Assembly: GCF_008014775.2 (NCBI RefSeq)
Contig: NZ_CP144914.1
Span: 2,232,001 to 2,296,000 of the forward strand
Direction of reading: 5' to 3'
Origin: Alkalicoccus halolimnae
GTDB taxonomy: Bacteria > Bacillota > Bacilli > Bacillales > Salisediminibacteriaceae
Length of the DNA: 64,000 bases
In this document: positions 34,345-43,339 of the stretch, piece after piece
Layout of the letters: the number at the start of each line of letters is the position of its first letter
How positions within the stretch are numbered: position 1 is the first letter of the stretch
The notes under the pieces: model-generated
What the model was told of the DNA's origin: nothing
The model's input: only the letters and a program-made list of their open reading frames with translations
Database searches by the model: none
Made by a program: the position numbers and the translations under genes

Positions 34345-34731
34345 TTATTTTACGGCTTCGTTCATCGCCGCTTCCATCGTATTTTCTACATCCTGAGCGA
34401 CTTTCTGCACTTTTTCATTGTCCACATGCTCCATGAGGACCGTTGGCCGCGGCATGCCGATTTTTGTCTGAGCATCTTCTTCATAAACGACCACTTTGCA
34501 AGGAAGGAAATAACCTGCGATCATTGTTTCCGTAAGGACCTGTTTTGCAATTTTAGGATTGCAGACTTCGAGGATCCGAAACTTATTATCGAGACCGACC
34601 TCTTTTTCATCTAATTTAGCTTTAGCATCGAAATCCCAGAGGACTCCAAACTGTTTATCCTGAAAAGCCTCACTTAATTTATTTACCGTGTCTTCAACGG
34701 AATATGGCGAATTTACTGTAGAATGAAACAT
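34345..34731 (-). CDS. DUF302 family protein
   Basis: A 128-residue DUF302 protein. It shows MFHSTVNSPYSVEDTVNKLSEA at the N-terminus, the FGVLWDFDAKAKLDEK strand, EVCNPKIAKQVL (Cys-Asn-Pro is the family signature) and the LPCKVVVYEE strand. DUF302 genes often sit with sulfur and metal stress genes. Biochemical function is unknown. It leads the DUF302-cstR unit; operator 3 is 20 bases upstream. Confidence 0.9.
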   Translation of the reverse strand: MFHSTVNSPYSVEDTVNKLSEAFQDKQFGVLWDFDAKAKLDEKEVGLDNKFRILEVCNPKIAKQVLTETMIAGYFLPCKVVVYEEDAQTKIGMPRPTVLMEHVDNEKVQKVAQDVENTMEAAMNEAVK

Positions 34732-34750
34732 GAAAAATCTCCTCCTCTAA

Positions 34751-34767
34751 ATACGTGTATGGGTATA
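34751..34767. promoter_or_regulatory. CstR-like operator 3
   Basis: ATACGTGTATGGGTATA, same type as operators 1, 2 and 4, upstream of DUF302-cstR. It would make cstR autoregulated. Confidence 0.6.
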
Positions 34768-34791
34768 TTATAACCTGCCTGAAATATCTCG

Positions 34792-36432
34792 TCAAGCCCG
34801 CAGCGGATCGACATCCTGGATCGTCCGGTGAAGGTCTTCTTCCTTCCAGCCTGCTTTTCTGAATATATCACGTACAGGTCCTTTCATTTCCACTATAGTT
34901 ATAGCAATGCCCCTTGTGTCAAAATCGTGCTTCCATTTTTCCACTTCGTGAAGTGCCACAGCGTCGATCGAATTAACTCCTGAGAAATCCAGAACAATAT
35001 GCGTAAGCTTCGGTTTTTCATAATGAGCCTGATCGAGCCGGTCTTCTGTGAATCCGGCGTTGGCAAAATAAAGCGGGGCATCGATCCGCAGTACAAATAC
35101 CCCCTCTTTAGTAACGGCTTCCGGAAATCGTTTGACATTGCGATATATATTATGATCTTCTAAATATCCGAGTTCTGCCGTATGCGGGTATGCACTCTGC
35201 CAGATAAACACGAGAAGGGAAAAAACAATCCCGATAATGATCCCCTGCTCGACACCGATAATCAGTGTTGAGGCAAAAGTTACTACCCATATAAATCCAT
35301 CGATTGGACGCAGTTTAAAAAGAGATTTCGCCTCTTTTACGTCTATCAGTTTATAAACAGCGAGGATGATTATCGCTGCCAGGACGGCATTAGGTAAATA
35401 GTAAAACGCACCGGTGAAAAATATCAGCGTCATCATAATCAGCACAGCTGTAATAATGGAAGCAAGTGGAGTTTTCGCCCCGGAATCATAGTTGACTGCC
35501 GAACGCGAAAAGCCCCCTGTTACTGGAAAGCCACCAAAAAATGCTCCCCCCGCGTTAGCGAGACCAAGACCGGAAAGTTCCCTGTCTGCAGAAAGACGAT
35601 AATCTTCTTTTACAGCAATTACTTTAGCCATAGCGAAGGATTCCATAAAGCCTATGAAAGTTATCGTCAGAGCTGTTGGCAGGAGTGTCAGTAAGACATC
35701 CACACTAATAACAGGTAGTGCAAAGGAAGGCAGGCCTCCCGGAACCTCTCCTATTATTGATACCCCCTGCCCTTCCAGTTGAAACAAATAAACAAGGGCA
35801 ATTCCAAAAAGAACAGCTGCAAGCGGACCCGGTAACGCCGGGATGAACCGTTTAACGATCAGCATCAGCGTAATACTCCCTAATGCTATCAAGAGTGCCC
35901 AGCTGTTGACTTCTCCCAACTTTCCTGCCGCTTCTCCTATCATCATAAGCGTATGTTCAGATTCCAGCGGTATACCAAGTACATGCTTCAATTGACTGAA
36001 TGCGATAATGATGGCAGCTGCAGACGTAAAAGCACTAATAACAGCATGCGAGAAAAATTTCACGATAAAGCCCAGTTTCAGTGCTCCCATTAACAGCTGA
36101 ATCACCCCGACCATCAGCATTAAAACCACAGCGAGTGTAATGTATTCATCAGAACCTGGTTCAGCGAGCGGCGAAATTCCTGCATAAACAAGTAAAGAGA
36201 CAACTGCTACAGGGCCTACCGCAAGCTGTCTTGACGTTCCCAAAAGAGCGTAGAGCAGAATCGGTATTGTTGCTGCATACAAGCCATTAACAGGCGGCAT
36301 TCCGGCAAGCATGGCGTAGGCCATCCCTTGTGGAACAAGCATAATAGCAACTATAATTCCCGCTGTTATGTCTCCTTTTAAATTTTCTTTTTTGTAATGA
36401 AATAACCATTCTAAAAACGCTGGCTGCTTCAA
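34792..36432 (-). CDS. SulP-family anion transporter with STAS domain
   Basis: About 546 residues: a SulP transmembrane domain (about 10-400, MLVPQGMAYAMLAGMPPVNGLYAA signature and repeated membrane helices) and a cytoplasmic STAS domain (about 430-545, LDFSGVNSIDAVALHEVEKW). SulP proteins carry sulfate, bicarbonate or other anions. The sulfur neighbourhood suggests sulfate, sulfite or thiosulfate. The chosen start is TTG 36432 with AGAAGGGAT upstream; ATG 36456 is the alternative. Operator 4 lies just upstream, which puts it in the same presumptive regulon. Confidence 0.92.
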   Translation of the reverse strand: MKQPAFLEWLFHYKKENLKGDITAGIIVAIMLVPQGMAYAMLAGMPPVNGLYAATIPILLYALLGTSRQLAVGPVAVVSLLVYAGISPLAEPGSDEYITLAVVLMLMVGVIQLLMGALKLGFIVKFFSHAVISAFTSAAAIIIAFSQLKHVLGIPLESEHTLMMIGEAAGKLGEVNSWALLIALGSITLMLIVKRFIPALPGPLAAVLFGIALVYLFQLEGQGVSIIGEVPGGLPSFALPVISVDVLLTLLPTALTITFIGFMESFAMAKVIAVKEDYRLSADRELSGLGLANAGGAFFGGFPVTGGFSRSAVNYDSGAKTPLASIITAVLIMMTLIFFTGAFYYLPNAVLAAIIILAVYKLIDVKEAKSLFKLRPIDGFIWVVTFASTLIIGVEQGIIIGIVFSLLVFIWQSAYPHTAELGYLEDHNIYRNVKRFPEAVTKEGVFVLRIDAPLYFANAGFTEDRLDQAHYEKPKLTHIVLDFSGVNSIDAVALHEVEKWKHDFDTRGIAITIVEMKGPVRDIFRKAGWKEEDLHRTIQDVDPLRA

Positions 36433-36480
36433 GCTAATCCCTTCTTTCCAAAACATGAAATACCTGTACCCCTTATTCTA

Positions 36481-36497
36481 TATACCCCATATGGTAT
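36481..36497. promoter_or_regulatory. CstR-like operator 4
   Basis: TATACCCCATATGGTAT, near-palindromic and the same motif as operator 2 read from the other strand, directly upstream of the SulP gene. Confidence 0.65.
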
Positions 36498-36499
36498 TG

Positions 36500-36870
36500 T
36501 CAACCAGATTATAATTTTGCAGGTTAAAAGCATGCTCTCCCGGTCACTTTAAAATGGAATCCGGTAAAATGAACTGCTGTTTCAACAGTGTCTTCGCTTT
36601 CTTATGTATTCCATAAAAAATCTTATTGCTCCATTCTTATAATTTTAGAAATATCATTCACACAATTTCACATACTTTTTCGTCTTAATAGTTTGTATAA
36701 TGTACGTTAAGCAGCAGGGGAACGCACAGCGGCAGCATTTTTAAATGACTCCTAATTCCGGTCCCCTGCTGTCCAATTTCAAATACAGGTTCCAGCCTTA
36801 TAGAGCTTAATAATGTTATAGCTGATCTCCGCTCTGTTTGTTCATTACGGAAAAAACTTTTGAGAAAACT
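36500..36870. other. Intergenic region, nothing recognised
   Basis: AT-rich; no gene with a ribosome site. A 89-codon reverse ORF (36685-36954) runs through the terminator at 36872 and was discarded. Confidence 0.5.
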
Positions 36871-36871
36871 A

Positions 36872-36910
36872 AAAATGCCTTCGTGACAGAATCTGTCACG
36901 AAGGCATTTT
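36872..36910. terminator. Intrinsic terminator
   Basis: An 18-bp stem AAAATGCCTTCGTGACAGA / TGTCACGAAGGCATTTT, 55 bases downstream of the dehydrogenase gene. Confidence 0.9.
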
Positions 36911-36964
36911 GTGTCCTCTAAAATACCAGGTAAGTGGTAGAATCCCTTTCTCATTATAATATTT

Positions 36965-37942
36965 CTACCATTCGGAGATTATTTTCCCACGGACTCTGCG
37001 GGTTTCCAGCTGCTCAAGCCCCTGTGGAATATCGACCGAGGGTATTTTCTGGGACACCATTGCTTCAAGTTTTCCGTCGCTTAATAAATCCAGCATATGA
37101 TTTCCGATTTCTGCAATTTTCATTTGTTCTTTTACGTTCCTGGACTGGTAAACACTGCCCAAAGCAACGTGGTGAAACGAAACCGGGTGAGAAAAATCAA
37201 TAAATTCATCCATTTTCGGAGCGCCTGCTATAAAGGCAATATGCCCATTATATGCAAGAATATCTAAAGATTTCGTAGCATTATCAGATCCTACTGTATC
37301 CAGGACATAGTTTACCCCTATACCACCTGTTTCTTCCTGTATACGTTCCACAAAGGATTCAGCAGTATAATCAACCGCGACGTCAGCACCTAATTTTTTT
37401 ACATAATCATGATTTTCTTTCCTTGCTGTTGTAAAAATTTTCAGGCCGGCCTGTTTCGCAAGCTGAATGGCAAATCCTCCGACACCACCAGCACCTGCAT
37501 GAATAAGGATAGATTCTCCTTCTTTCACACGCAGTTTATGAAACAGTGCCTGGTAGGCCGTATAACCGGCTACTGGAAGGGCAGCTGCATCTTGAAACAA
37601 TACATTATACGGAAGTTTACTTGCCGCAAAAGCTTTTGTTACCGCAAATTCCGCAAATGCCCCCCATTCAGTCATATCATTTAAAAATACGACATGGTCA
37701 CCGATGGAAAACCGATCCACCCCCGGCCCCGTTTCTTCAACAGTTCCGGCTGCATCTAAACCGAGAATATGCGGGTATTTCCAGGTTGGGATACCGTTTT
37801 CTCCACTTTTATAATCAACAGGATTAAGTCCGGCTGCTTTTATGCGGACGAGCATTTCTCCTTCTTTCGGTTTCGGTTTTTCAACCTCTTCGATTTTCAT
37901 GTCACGCCAGGAACCGGCACTATTTAACAGCATTGCTTTCAT
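36965..37942 (-). CDS. MDR-family NADP-dependent oxidoreductase
   Basis: A 325-residue zinc-free medium-chain dehydrogenase/reductase. The GroES-like part has AAGLNPVDYKSGE and LGLDAAGTVEETG. The nucleotide-binding part has IHAGAGGVGGFAIQLAKQAGLKIFTTA. The YxxxSK-less architecture is that of quinone oxidoreductases. Ribosome site GAGGAAGTGAGAGT precedes ATG 37942. It is a single gene with a strong terminator. Only ~30% similar by eye to the MDR protein at 14052-15059, so not a duplicate. Confidence 0.9.
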   Translation of the reverse strand: MKAMLLNSAGSWRDMKIEEVEKPKPKEGEMLVRIKAAGLNPVDYKSGENGIPTWKYPHILGLDAAGTVEETGPGVDRFSIGDHVVFLNDMTEWGAFAEFAVTKAFAASKLPYNVLFQDAAALPVAGYTAYQALFHKLRVKEGESILIHAGAGGVGGFAIQLAKQAGLKIFTTARKENHDYVKKLGADVAVDYTAESFVERIQEETGGIGVNYVLDTVGSDNATKSLDILAYNGHIAFIAGAPKMDEFIDFSHPVSFHHVALGSVYQSRNVKEQMKIAEIGNHMLDLLSDGKLEAMVSQKIPSVDIPQGLEQLETRRVRGKIISEW

Positions 37943-38289
37943 ACTCTCACTTCCTCTCTTTATTTCGTTCCTTTAATTTTGGATCGGTTAGAAGTATTGC
38001 CAACATCGATTCCTGCCTGCCATAGAAGAGATTTCATGCCAGCTTCAGGCACTAACAGAGTTTTAAATGTTGATTACAGAAAGAGCCTTCAAGTTATCTA
38101 TACAGATATGTGAATTCTGACTTTCAAAACGCATGTGATTTGAAAAGTATACGGCTTTTGAAATGGTCAGTGCAACTATTCCGATTTCTATCTTATTAGG
38201 TGTGTTAAAGCTGGTGTTGATAAATGTATTAAACTCCGTTTCGTTTTGATTTTCAAATACAAAAAGCCCTTTGGTTGAACGTCTTTTTT

Positions 38290-38460
38290 TCTTTACCTGT
38301 AAAGAACATGGGCGACACTTAGACGAGGAAAGACAAGCCTCACCATTTCCAACCAAAGAGAGGGCGGAATTATCTGAGGCCGGCCCGCCGGAAATCGCCC
38401 CCCCACGGGAACGAAAGAGCCCATTCATTGCTTATCTACTTTATTTTCAAGGGAGCCTGC
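38290..38460. repeat. Interspersed repeat R1, partial copy C
   Basis: Shares the right half of R1: ATCTGAGGCCGGCCCGCC, GGAAATCGCCCCCCCACGG, GAACGAAAGAGC, CATTCATTGCTTATCTACTT. Degenerate compared with 21791-22110. Confidence 0.65.
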
Positions 38461-38593
38461 TTATTAAGGAAAAGATGAAAGAACAAGCCTGTTTTTAAAG
38501 TCTTGTAATGTTTTAATTATGCTTCCTCCTTGTTTTCTTTCGGGTTTCGGGATACATTGGGAAAAGGGATTTTAACATGGCAGGGGGTATGGA

Positions 38594-39484
38594 ATGGTAC
38601 AGCAGAATGAACGCAGTCAAGGTATCACAGCAGGAATTGGCGCCTATTCCCTTTGGGGGCTGCTCCCGATCTACTGGAAATGGATCGATCATGTACCCGC
38701 TTTTGAAGTTCTCGCCCACCGTATAGTCTGGTCTCTGCTCTTCTTAATCGGTCTGTTTATCTTATTAAAACGTCTTCCGCTTTTAGCAGAAGACCTTCGT
38801 TACATAGCAGCACATCCTAAAATTGTCGTCGGCATTTTAACTTCTGCTTTTTTTATAAGCATTAACTGGGTCCTTTTCATATGGGCAGTTGCAAATGAAC
38901 GGATTGTGGAAGTCAGCCTAGGGTATTATATTAACCCGCTGATTAACGTTCTGCTCGGGGTTCTTTTTTTTAAGGAGTCTTTATCTACAAGACAACGTTC
39001 TGCAGTTGGACTGGCCTTTCTTGGTGTTTTAATACTAACCTTTTCCTTTGGTACCGTCCCTTATATCGCCTTAACGCTGGCTTTCAGCTTTGGTATGTAT
39101 GGTCTCGTTAAAAAACAGACGCAGATCGGTGCTATGACCGGCTTGATTATAGAAACGCTTTTCATGATGCCCTTCGCATTAGGCTATCTGCTGTTCGTGC
39201 ATGAAACAGCTTCCGGTATTATGCATGCAGGTACAGGCTGGACTCCTCTGCTGCTTGCAGGAACTGGTATAGCTACTGCTATTCCGCTTCTGCTTTTTGG
39301 AAGTGCTGCTAAAAAAATTGCACTTTCCCTGCTGGGGTTCCTTCAGTACATTGCACCTACGACGATGCTTATACTCGGAGTGGTTTTTTACGGGGAACCA
39401 TTTACAACCGTGCACCTCATTTCTTTCATCCTGATATGGTCCGCTCTTCTGCTCTATTCTATCCGGCCAAAAAAGCAGCTTTAA
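38594..39484 (+). CDS. rarD: RarD-type EamA-family transporter
   Basis: A 296-residue DMT-superfamily protein of the RarD group. The N-terminal GIGAYSLWGLLPIYWKWIDHVPAFEVLAHRIVWS run and the NWVLFIWAVANERIVEVSLGYYINPL segment are RarD signatures. About ten hydrophobic helices. RarD was named for chloramphenicol sensitivity. Its true substrate is unresolved. Ribosome site AGGGGG precedes ATG 38594. The sequence ends shortly before repeat 39513-39659 and the terminator 39662-39700. Confidence 0.92.
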   Translation: MVQQNERSQGITAGIGAYSLWGLLPIYWKWIDHVPAFEVLAHRIVWSLLFLIGLFILLKRLPLLAEDLRYIAAHPKIVVGILTSAFFISINWVLFIWAVANERIVEVSLGYYINPLINVLLGVLFFKESLSTRQRSAVGLAFLGVLILTFSFGTVPYIALTLAFSFGMYGLVKKQTQIGAMTGLIIETLFMMPFALGYLLFVHETASGIMHAGTGWTPLLLAGTGIATAIPLLLFGSAAKKIALSLLGFLQYIAPTTMLILGVVFYGEPFTTVHLISFILIWSALLLYSIRPKKQL

Positions 39485-39512
39485 AGTTTCAGATCTATAT
39501 TATTTAGCTGCG

Positions 39513-39659
39513 TTAAAGTCTGTTGCTGATACATGTAGAAAACTCCGCTTCAACTCGGCAGGCATCAGTGGAAGAGGTAGGCTGGAAGATCCCGCTGGCC
39601 CCGGGCCCAGCAGGAGAACTCCTTCATGGCAGGTCTGAGGGGAAGTTTTCTATCCGCGC
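39513..39659. repeat. Interspersed repeat R3, complete copy
   Basis: Begins GCGTTAAAGTCTGTTGCTG, then CTCGGCAGGCATCAGTGGAA, GGCTGGAAGATCCCGCTGG, ending GAAGTTTTCT, whose start pairs with the early AGAAAACTCC segment. Its left part matches 19843-19939. Confidence 0.6.
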
Positions 39660-39661
39660 AG

Positions 39662-39700
39662 AAAAGCGTCATGACTGAAATTATGTCATGACGCTTTTTT
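39662..39700. terminator. Intrinsic terminator (GCGTCATGAC type)
   Basis: Stem AAAAGCGTCATGAC / GTCATGACGCTTTT with T-run, after rarD. Confidence 0.9.
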
Positions 39701-39792
39701 AATTGGCTTAAGTTTGAAGGAAGGTGTTTTATACTCTAAACAGGACAGCCTGATGACCTTTAACCGGCTTGTGATAGTAAATGAAAACTTTA

Positions 39793-40293
39793 CTAAACTC
39801 TGTGCAGTTTCTCATTTTCCGCTTTCATACACAGCCGCTTCGTCCGCAGCCGGTGCCCTTCAAAAACTTCTTCAAATTCGGTTTCCAGTTCAAATCCGCT
39901 CATCAGGTAAAAGTTTTCAGCTTTTTCATTCCCTGATTCTACATCAATATACAGTTCTTTAACATTCTGCATATGACTCCATAAATGACGCATTAATGCA
40001 GAACCGACTCCTTCCCGTTGAGCTCCTGGAAGCACGTAGATAGCACTTACCTCCGCAGTAAACGGGCTGTCATAAAAGTAACTGGCAAAACCTATTGTAT
40101 GGCCTGCTTTTTCACAGACAAACATATTTGCTTTATCAATACTTTCTTCCAGACGCTCTTTACTGTAAGCTTTATCAAGATAAGTATCCTGAACTTCACG
40201 CGGTATTATTCCTTCATAAGTATCATGCCACGACTGCACAGCTATATCCCGAATATCCTGTATATCTTCCTTGACTGCTCTTCTGCAATACAT
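39793..40293 (-). CDS. GNAT-family N-acetyltransferase
   Basis: A 166-residue GNAT acetyltransferase. Acetyl-CoA binding motif A is VSAIYVLPGAQREGVGSALMRHL (Gln/Arg-x-x-Gly-x-Gly). Motif B is ENFYLMSGFELE. The start is ATG 40293; a GTG three codons upstream at 40302 is possible. Substrate unknown. It lies alone between the phn terminator and the rarD region. Confidence 0.88.
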   Translation of the reverse strand: MYCRRAVKEDIQDIRDIAVQSWHDTYEGIIPREVQDTYLDKAYSKERLEESIDKANMFVCEKAGHTIGFASYFYDSPFTAEVSAIYVLPGAQREGVGSALMRHLWSHMQNVKELYIDVESGNEKAENFYLMSGFELETEFEEVFEGHRLRTKRLCMKAENEKLHRV

Positions 40294-40461
40294 ATCGATC
40301 ACACACCTTTCATTATTTATAGCCGCGGGTGCTCGTTTTTTTCCTGACTTACTCTACTTCTATGCAGAATACAGCAATCCCTTCCTTACATATGAGATTA
40401 TTAATTTTCCCAAAGGAAAGCAGCTTGAAGCCTCGAATAAAATTGATTTCATATGCAGACC

Positions 40462-40497
40462 AAAAAGCGTCCTGACGGAAATTTTGTCAGGACGCTT
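40462..40497. terminator. Intrinsic terminator after phnC (GCGTCNTGAC type)
   Basis: Stem AGCGTCCTGAC / GTCAGGACGCT; five T residues follow on the reverse strand. It is a one-base variant of the GCGTCATGAC terminators. Confidence 0.85.
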
Positions 40498-40549
40498 AAT
40501 CGTATACCCTCGCTGAATCTCCTAAAAGTCTGCAGGAAAGAGCTTTTCA

Positions 40550-41284
40550 TTATTCGTAAATGTTATCGAGATCGCGGGCCGTCATATCAGCCGGTCTCCC
40601 GTCAAAAACGAGTTCTCCATTTTTCAGGCCGATAATCCGGGAAGCGTATTTTTCAGCAAGAGCAATGTCATGGACATTAATAATTGTAAGCAGATTTTTT
40701 TCTTCATGAAGCTGGCGCAGCAAATAGAAGATGTGATCAGAAGTTGTAGGATCCAGACTAGCCACCGGCTCATCGCCAAGTAGAATAGACGGGTTCTGCA
40801 CCATCGCCCTTGCTATGCCCACACGCTGCTTCTGACCTCCGCTTAACCGCTCCACGCGTCGGTCTCTAAATTCGTAAAGGCCTACTTCTTTCAAATAATA
40901 ATCTGCATTTTCTTTTTCTTCTTCTGAAAAAATTCCTAAAAAATTATGCAAGGCCCTTCTCTGGCCAAATCTTCCTGTAAAAACATTCTGCTTCACAGAC
41001 ATCCGCGGAATCAAATGAAAATGCTGAAATATCATTCCGATTCTGGAACGGATTTCCCGGAGTTTTTTTTCGTGCATGCTGGAAATTTCATGACCCAGCA
41101 CAGTTACAGTTCCATTTTGAAGCGGCTGCAGCCCATTAATTGTTCGTATAAAAGTTGATTTGCCGGCACCGCTTCTGCCAAGAACACATACGAATTCTCC
41201 CCGCTCTACGGAAAAATTCAAATCCTTAACCGCCGGATTATCCTCATTTTCATAAGTCACAGTCACATTTTTTAAATTAAGCAT
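40550..41284 (-). CDS. phnC: Phosphonate-type ABC transporter ATP-binding protein
   Basis: A 244-residue ABC ATPase of the PhnC/MetN-like branch: Walker A GRSGAGKST (about 36-44), signature LSGGQKQRVGIARA, Walker B ILLGDEPVASLD and the switch His in NVHD. With phnE and phnD it forms an importer for phosphonates, phosphite or a related oxyanion. It is last gene of the unit phnD-phnE-phnC, 21 bases after phnE. The precise ligand is set by PhnD and cannot be read here. Confidence 0.93.
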   Translation of the reverse strand: MLNLKNVTVTYENEDNPAVKDLNFSVERGEFVCVLGRSGAGKSTFIRTINGLQPLQNGTVTVLGHEISSMHEKKLREIRSRIGMIFQHFHLIPRMSVKQNVFTGRFGQRRALHNFLGIFSEEEKENADYYLKEVGLYEFRDRRVERLSGGQKQRVGIARAMVQNPSILLGDEPVASLDPTTSDHIFYLLRQLHEEKNLLTIINVHDIALAEKYASRIIGLKNGELVFDGRPADMTARDLDNIYE

Positions 41285-41305
41285 GCTTTCTCATCAGACC
41301 TTTCC

Positions 41306-42067
41306 TTAGATTACCCGCTTCCGGACAACACCGCCGCTCACATCCACTACAATGACGAGAATCATGATAATTAATATAGCTGTAGCCATAGAATCATAAG
41401 CAAGACTATTGTAGTAATTCATGAGGCTCTGTCCCAGTCCACCCCCGCCGATCATACCGAGGACAAGAGAAGTCCGGATCGCCACTTCAAACCGGTAAAA
41501 ATAATGAGACAGCACGTTCGGCCAGATCTGTGGAAGGATCGAAAAAAGCTGGCCGGTTCTGCGTCCTGCCCCCACTGACATCATTGCTTCCTGCGGACCT
41601 TTATCCGAAGATTCTACAAGCTCCGCTATCAGCTTTCCAAGAACGGAAACGTTGTGAAGAAATATAGCGAGCAGAGCTGCGAAAGGGCCCAGTCCTAGAG
41701 AAACAACAAAAATTAAACCAAATACAATTTCCGGAACGGAACGAAAAAGACTAAGTAAAGACCGCACCGCATAAAAGCTTGTAAACGTCCGGGAAGTGTT
41801 TTCTGCAGCTAAAAAGCTTAAAGGGAGGGCCAGTAATAATGCTGCAAATGTTCCAAAAAAAGCGACTGAAAGAGTAATCAGTGTCTGCTGCAGGAGGTAG
41901 GGTACGAGATCCCAGCGCAGCGGCCAAAAGTTGCTCTGCATAAATTCCCATGTATTACCAAGCTGAAATAAAGCCGGCAGAGAAAATTCTGATCCCCTTG
42001 CGCTCAATATGAGCAGGATTAGAATGATTGCTGCATAAATAAATACCCGCTTACGAAACCAAACCAT
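41306..42067 (-). CDS. phnE: Phosphonate-type ABC transporter permease
   Basis: A 253-residue inner-membrane permease with about six hydrophobic helices. A PhnE EAA-like loop is visible (ELVESSDKGPQEAMMSVGAG) and the C-terminal region GMIGGGGLGQSLMNYYN is diagnostic for the family. Start ATG 42067 has AAAGGA upstream; it lies 13 bases after phnD. A single permease gene implies a homodimer. Confidence 0.92.
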   Translation of the reverse strand: MVWFRKRVFIYAAIILILLILSARGSEFSLPALFQLGNTWEFMQSNFWPLRWDLVPYLLQQTLITLSVAFFGTFAALLLALPLSFLAAENTSRTFTSFYAVRSLLSLFRSVPEIVFGLIFVVSLGLGPFAALLAIFLHNVSVLGKLIAELVESSDKGPQEAMMSVGAGRRTGQLFSILPQIWPNVLSHYFYRFEVAIRTSLVLGMIGGGGLGQSLMNYYNSLAYDSMATAILIIMILVIVVDVSGGVVRKRVI

Positions 42068-42080
42068 TGCCTACAGTCCT

Positions 42081-43028
42081 TTATTCTTCGTCGTCAGTAT
42101 CGTTTTCTGCTTCGCTGTCTTCTTCTTCAGGATCAAGCAGACCGAAAGTTCTTGCAGCTTCCATTATGCTTTCATACTCTTCATGAGAAGCCTCCACAAA
42201 GGCACTAGCTCCACCGAAAATCTGCAGAATACGCTCATCTTCAATTTCTATAAATGCCTGCTGGACTTCTTCGATCGTTTCTTCGTCAGTTCCGTCTGGT
42301 ACGGCCCACGGATACTGATAAATCTGGTCTGATTCCCAGAGAATTTTATAGTTATCCTCGTCGATCATGCCATCATCTATGAGCGCATTGTAAATAGCAC
42401 TGTCAATCGCGCCTGCATCTACATCTCCATTCGCCACGACATTGGCTGTAATATCGTGGGAACCAGTGAAACGGACTTCATTAAAATCATACGTGCTTTC
42501 ATCTTCATATACTCCGCGTTCATAGAGTTCAAAACCAGGCACAGCAAACCCTGAAGTTGAGGATTGACTGCCAAAAGCAAAATCAACTTCTTCCACATCT
42601 TCCTGCAGTTCATCAAGCGTCTCCCACGGAGCATCCGGCTGCGTAATTATGTAGGAGTGATAGTAAGGCTCCCCATCAATTTCCTGAGTCAGAACAGCCT
42701 CCGCACCGCTCTGTTCATAAGCGATCAGGTACGTGACCGGACCGAAATAAGCAAGGTCTACATGGCCGAAATTCAGTGCTTCCACGACAGCATTGTAGCT
42801 CGGATAGTGTGTAATTTCCACTTCTCTATCGAGACTTTCTGCTAAACTCTCTTCCAGAAGACCTAACCCTTCTTCCATTTCGCCTATCGACTGGGACGGG
42901 ATGATAGCTACTTCATATATTTCTTCCTCTGCTTCATTTCCCGAAGATGTATTCTCCTCCTGCTCCCCGGATCCGCACGCCGCGAGAAATGCTGCTGAAA
43001 GTAAAACAGGATATACTTTTTTATTCAA
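42081..43028 (-). CDS. phnD: Phosphonate-type ABC transporter binding lipoprotein
   Basis: A 315-residue lipoprotein with a signal peptide and lipobox LAAC (Cys18), an acidic linker, then a PhnD/PtxB fold: IIPSQSIGEMEEGLGLLEESL, VDLAYFGPVTYLIAYEQSGAEAV and FGSQSSTSGFAVPG, the loop that binds the phosphonate group. The C-terminus is a long acidic tail (DPEEEDSEAEN...). The start is TTG 43028, overlapping the TGA of the preceding small gene by four bases, with AAGGATG upstream. Extreme acidity suggests adaptation to salt or high pH. Confidence 0.92.
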   Translation of the reverse strand: MNKKVYPVLLSAAFLAACGSGEQEENTSSGNEAEEEIYEVAIIPSQSIGEMEEGLGLLEESLAESLDREVEITHYPSYNAVVEALNFGHVDLAYFGPVTYLIAYEQSGAEAVLTQEIDGEPYYHSYIITQPDAPWETLDELQEDVEEVDFAFGSQSSTSGFAVPGFELYERGVYEDESTYDFNEVRFTGSHDITANVVANGDVDAGAIDSAIYNALIDDGMIDEDNYKILWESDQIYQYPWAVPDGTDEETIEEVQQAFIEIEDERILQIFGGASAFVEASHEEYESIMEAARTFGLLDPEEEDSEAENDTDDEE

Positions 43029-43339
43029 TTTGATTCATCCTTTTTCTGATTTTTATATTTTATTTTGGTAACTTCTTCTGCGAGACCTTCGTTTCCAAAC
43101 AAGGAGAGCACTCCCAGCAGTGTTTCAGTTTCAATTGGTCCTGCTTCTTCTTTCGGGACAGTTAAATCTATCGCTTCGCGAAGCACCTGATTATCTGCGC
43201 TGCCATACACACTGGCATAAATTTCAGCAGGATCCTGGTCATGATTCACACACCACTGGGCAAACACGTGAGCCATCATTTTTTCATCCTGCTTGAAACT
43301 TTCTATTATTTTCTTTTCTGTTTCTGATTTTTCGTTCAT
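43025..43339 (-). CDS. Small acidic protein at head of phn operon
   Basis: A 104-residue soluble acidic protein of unknown family. It is helical throughout, with one Cys (AQWCVNHDQDPAEIYASVYG) and a basic C-terminal tail. Ribosome site GAGGAG precedes ATG 43339. Its TGA overlaps the TTG of phnD (TTGA), so the two are translationally coupled. Placement suggests a transport-linked or regulatory accessory role (inference). Confidence 0.78.
   Translation of the reverse strand: MNEKSETEKKIIESFKQDEKMMAHVFAQWCVNHDQDPAEIYASVYGSADNQVLREAIDLTVPKEEAGPIETETLLGVLSLFGNEGLAEEVTKIKYKNQKKDESN

Noticed and set aside
36685..36954. 89-codon reverse ORF
   Set aside because: It passes through a strong terminator and has no ribosome site.
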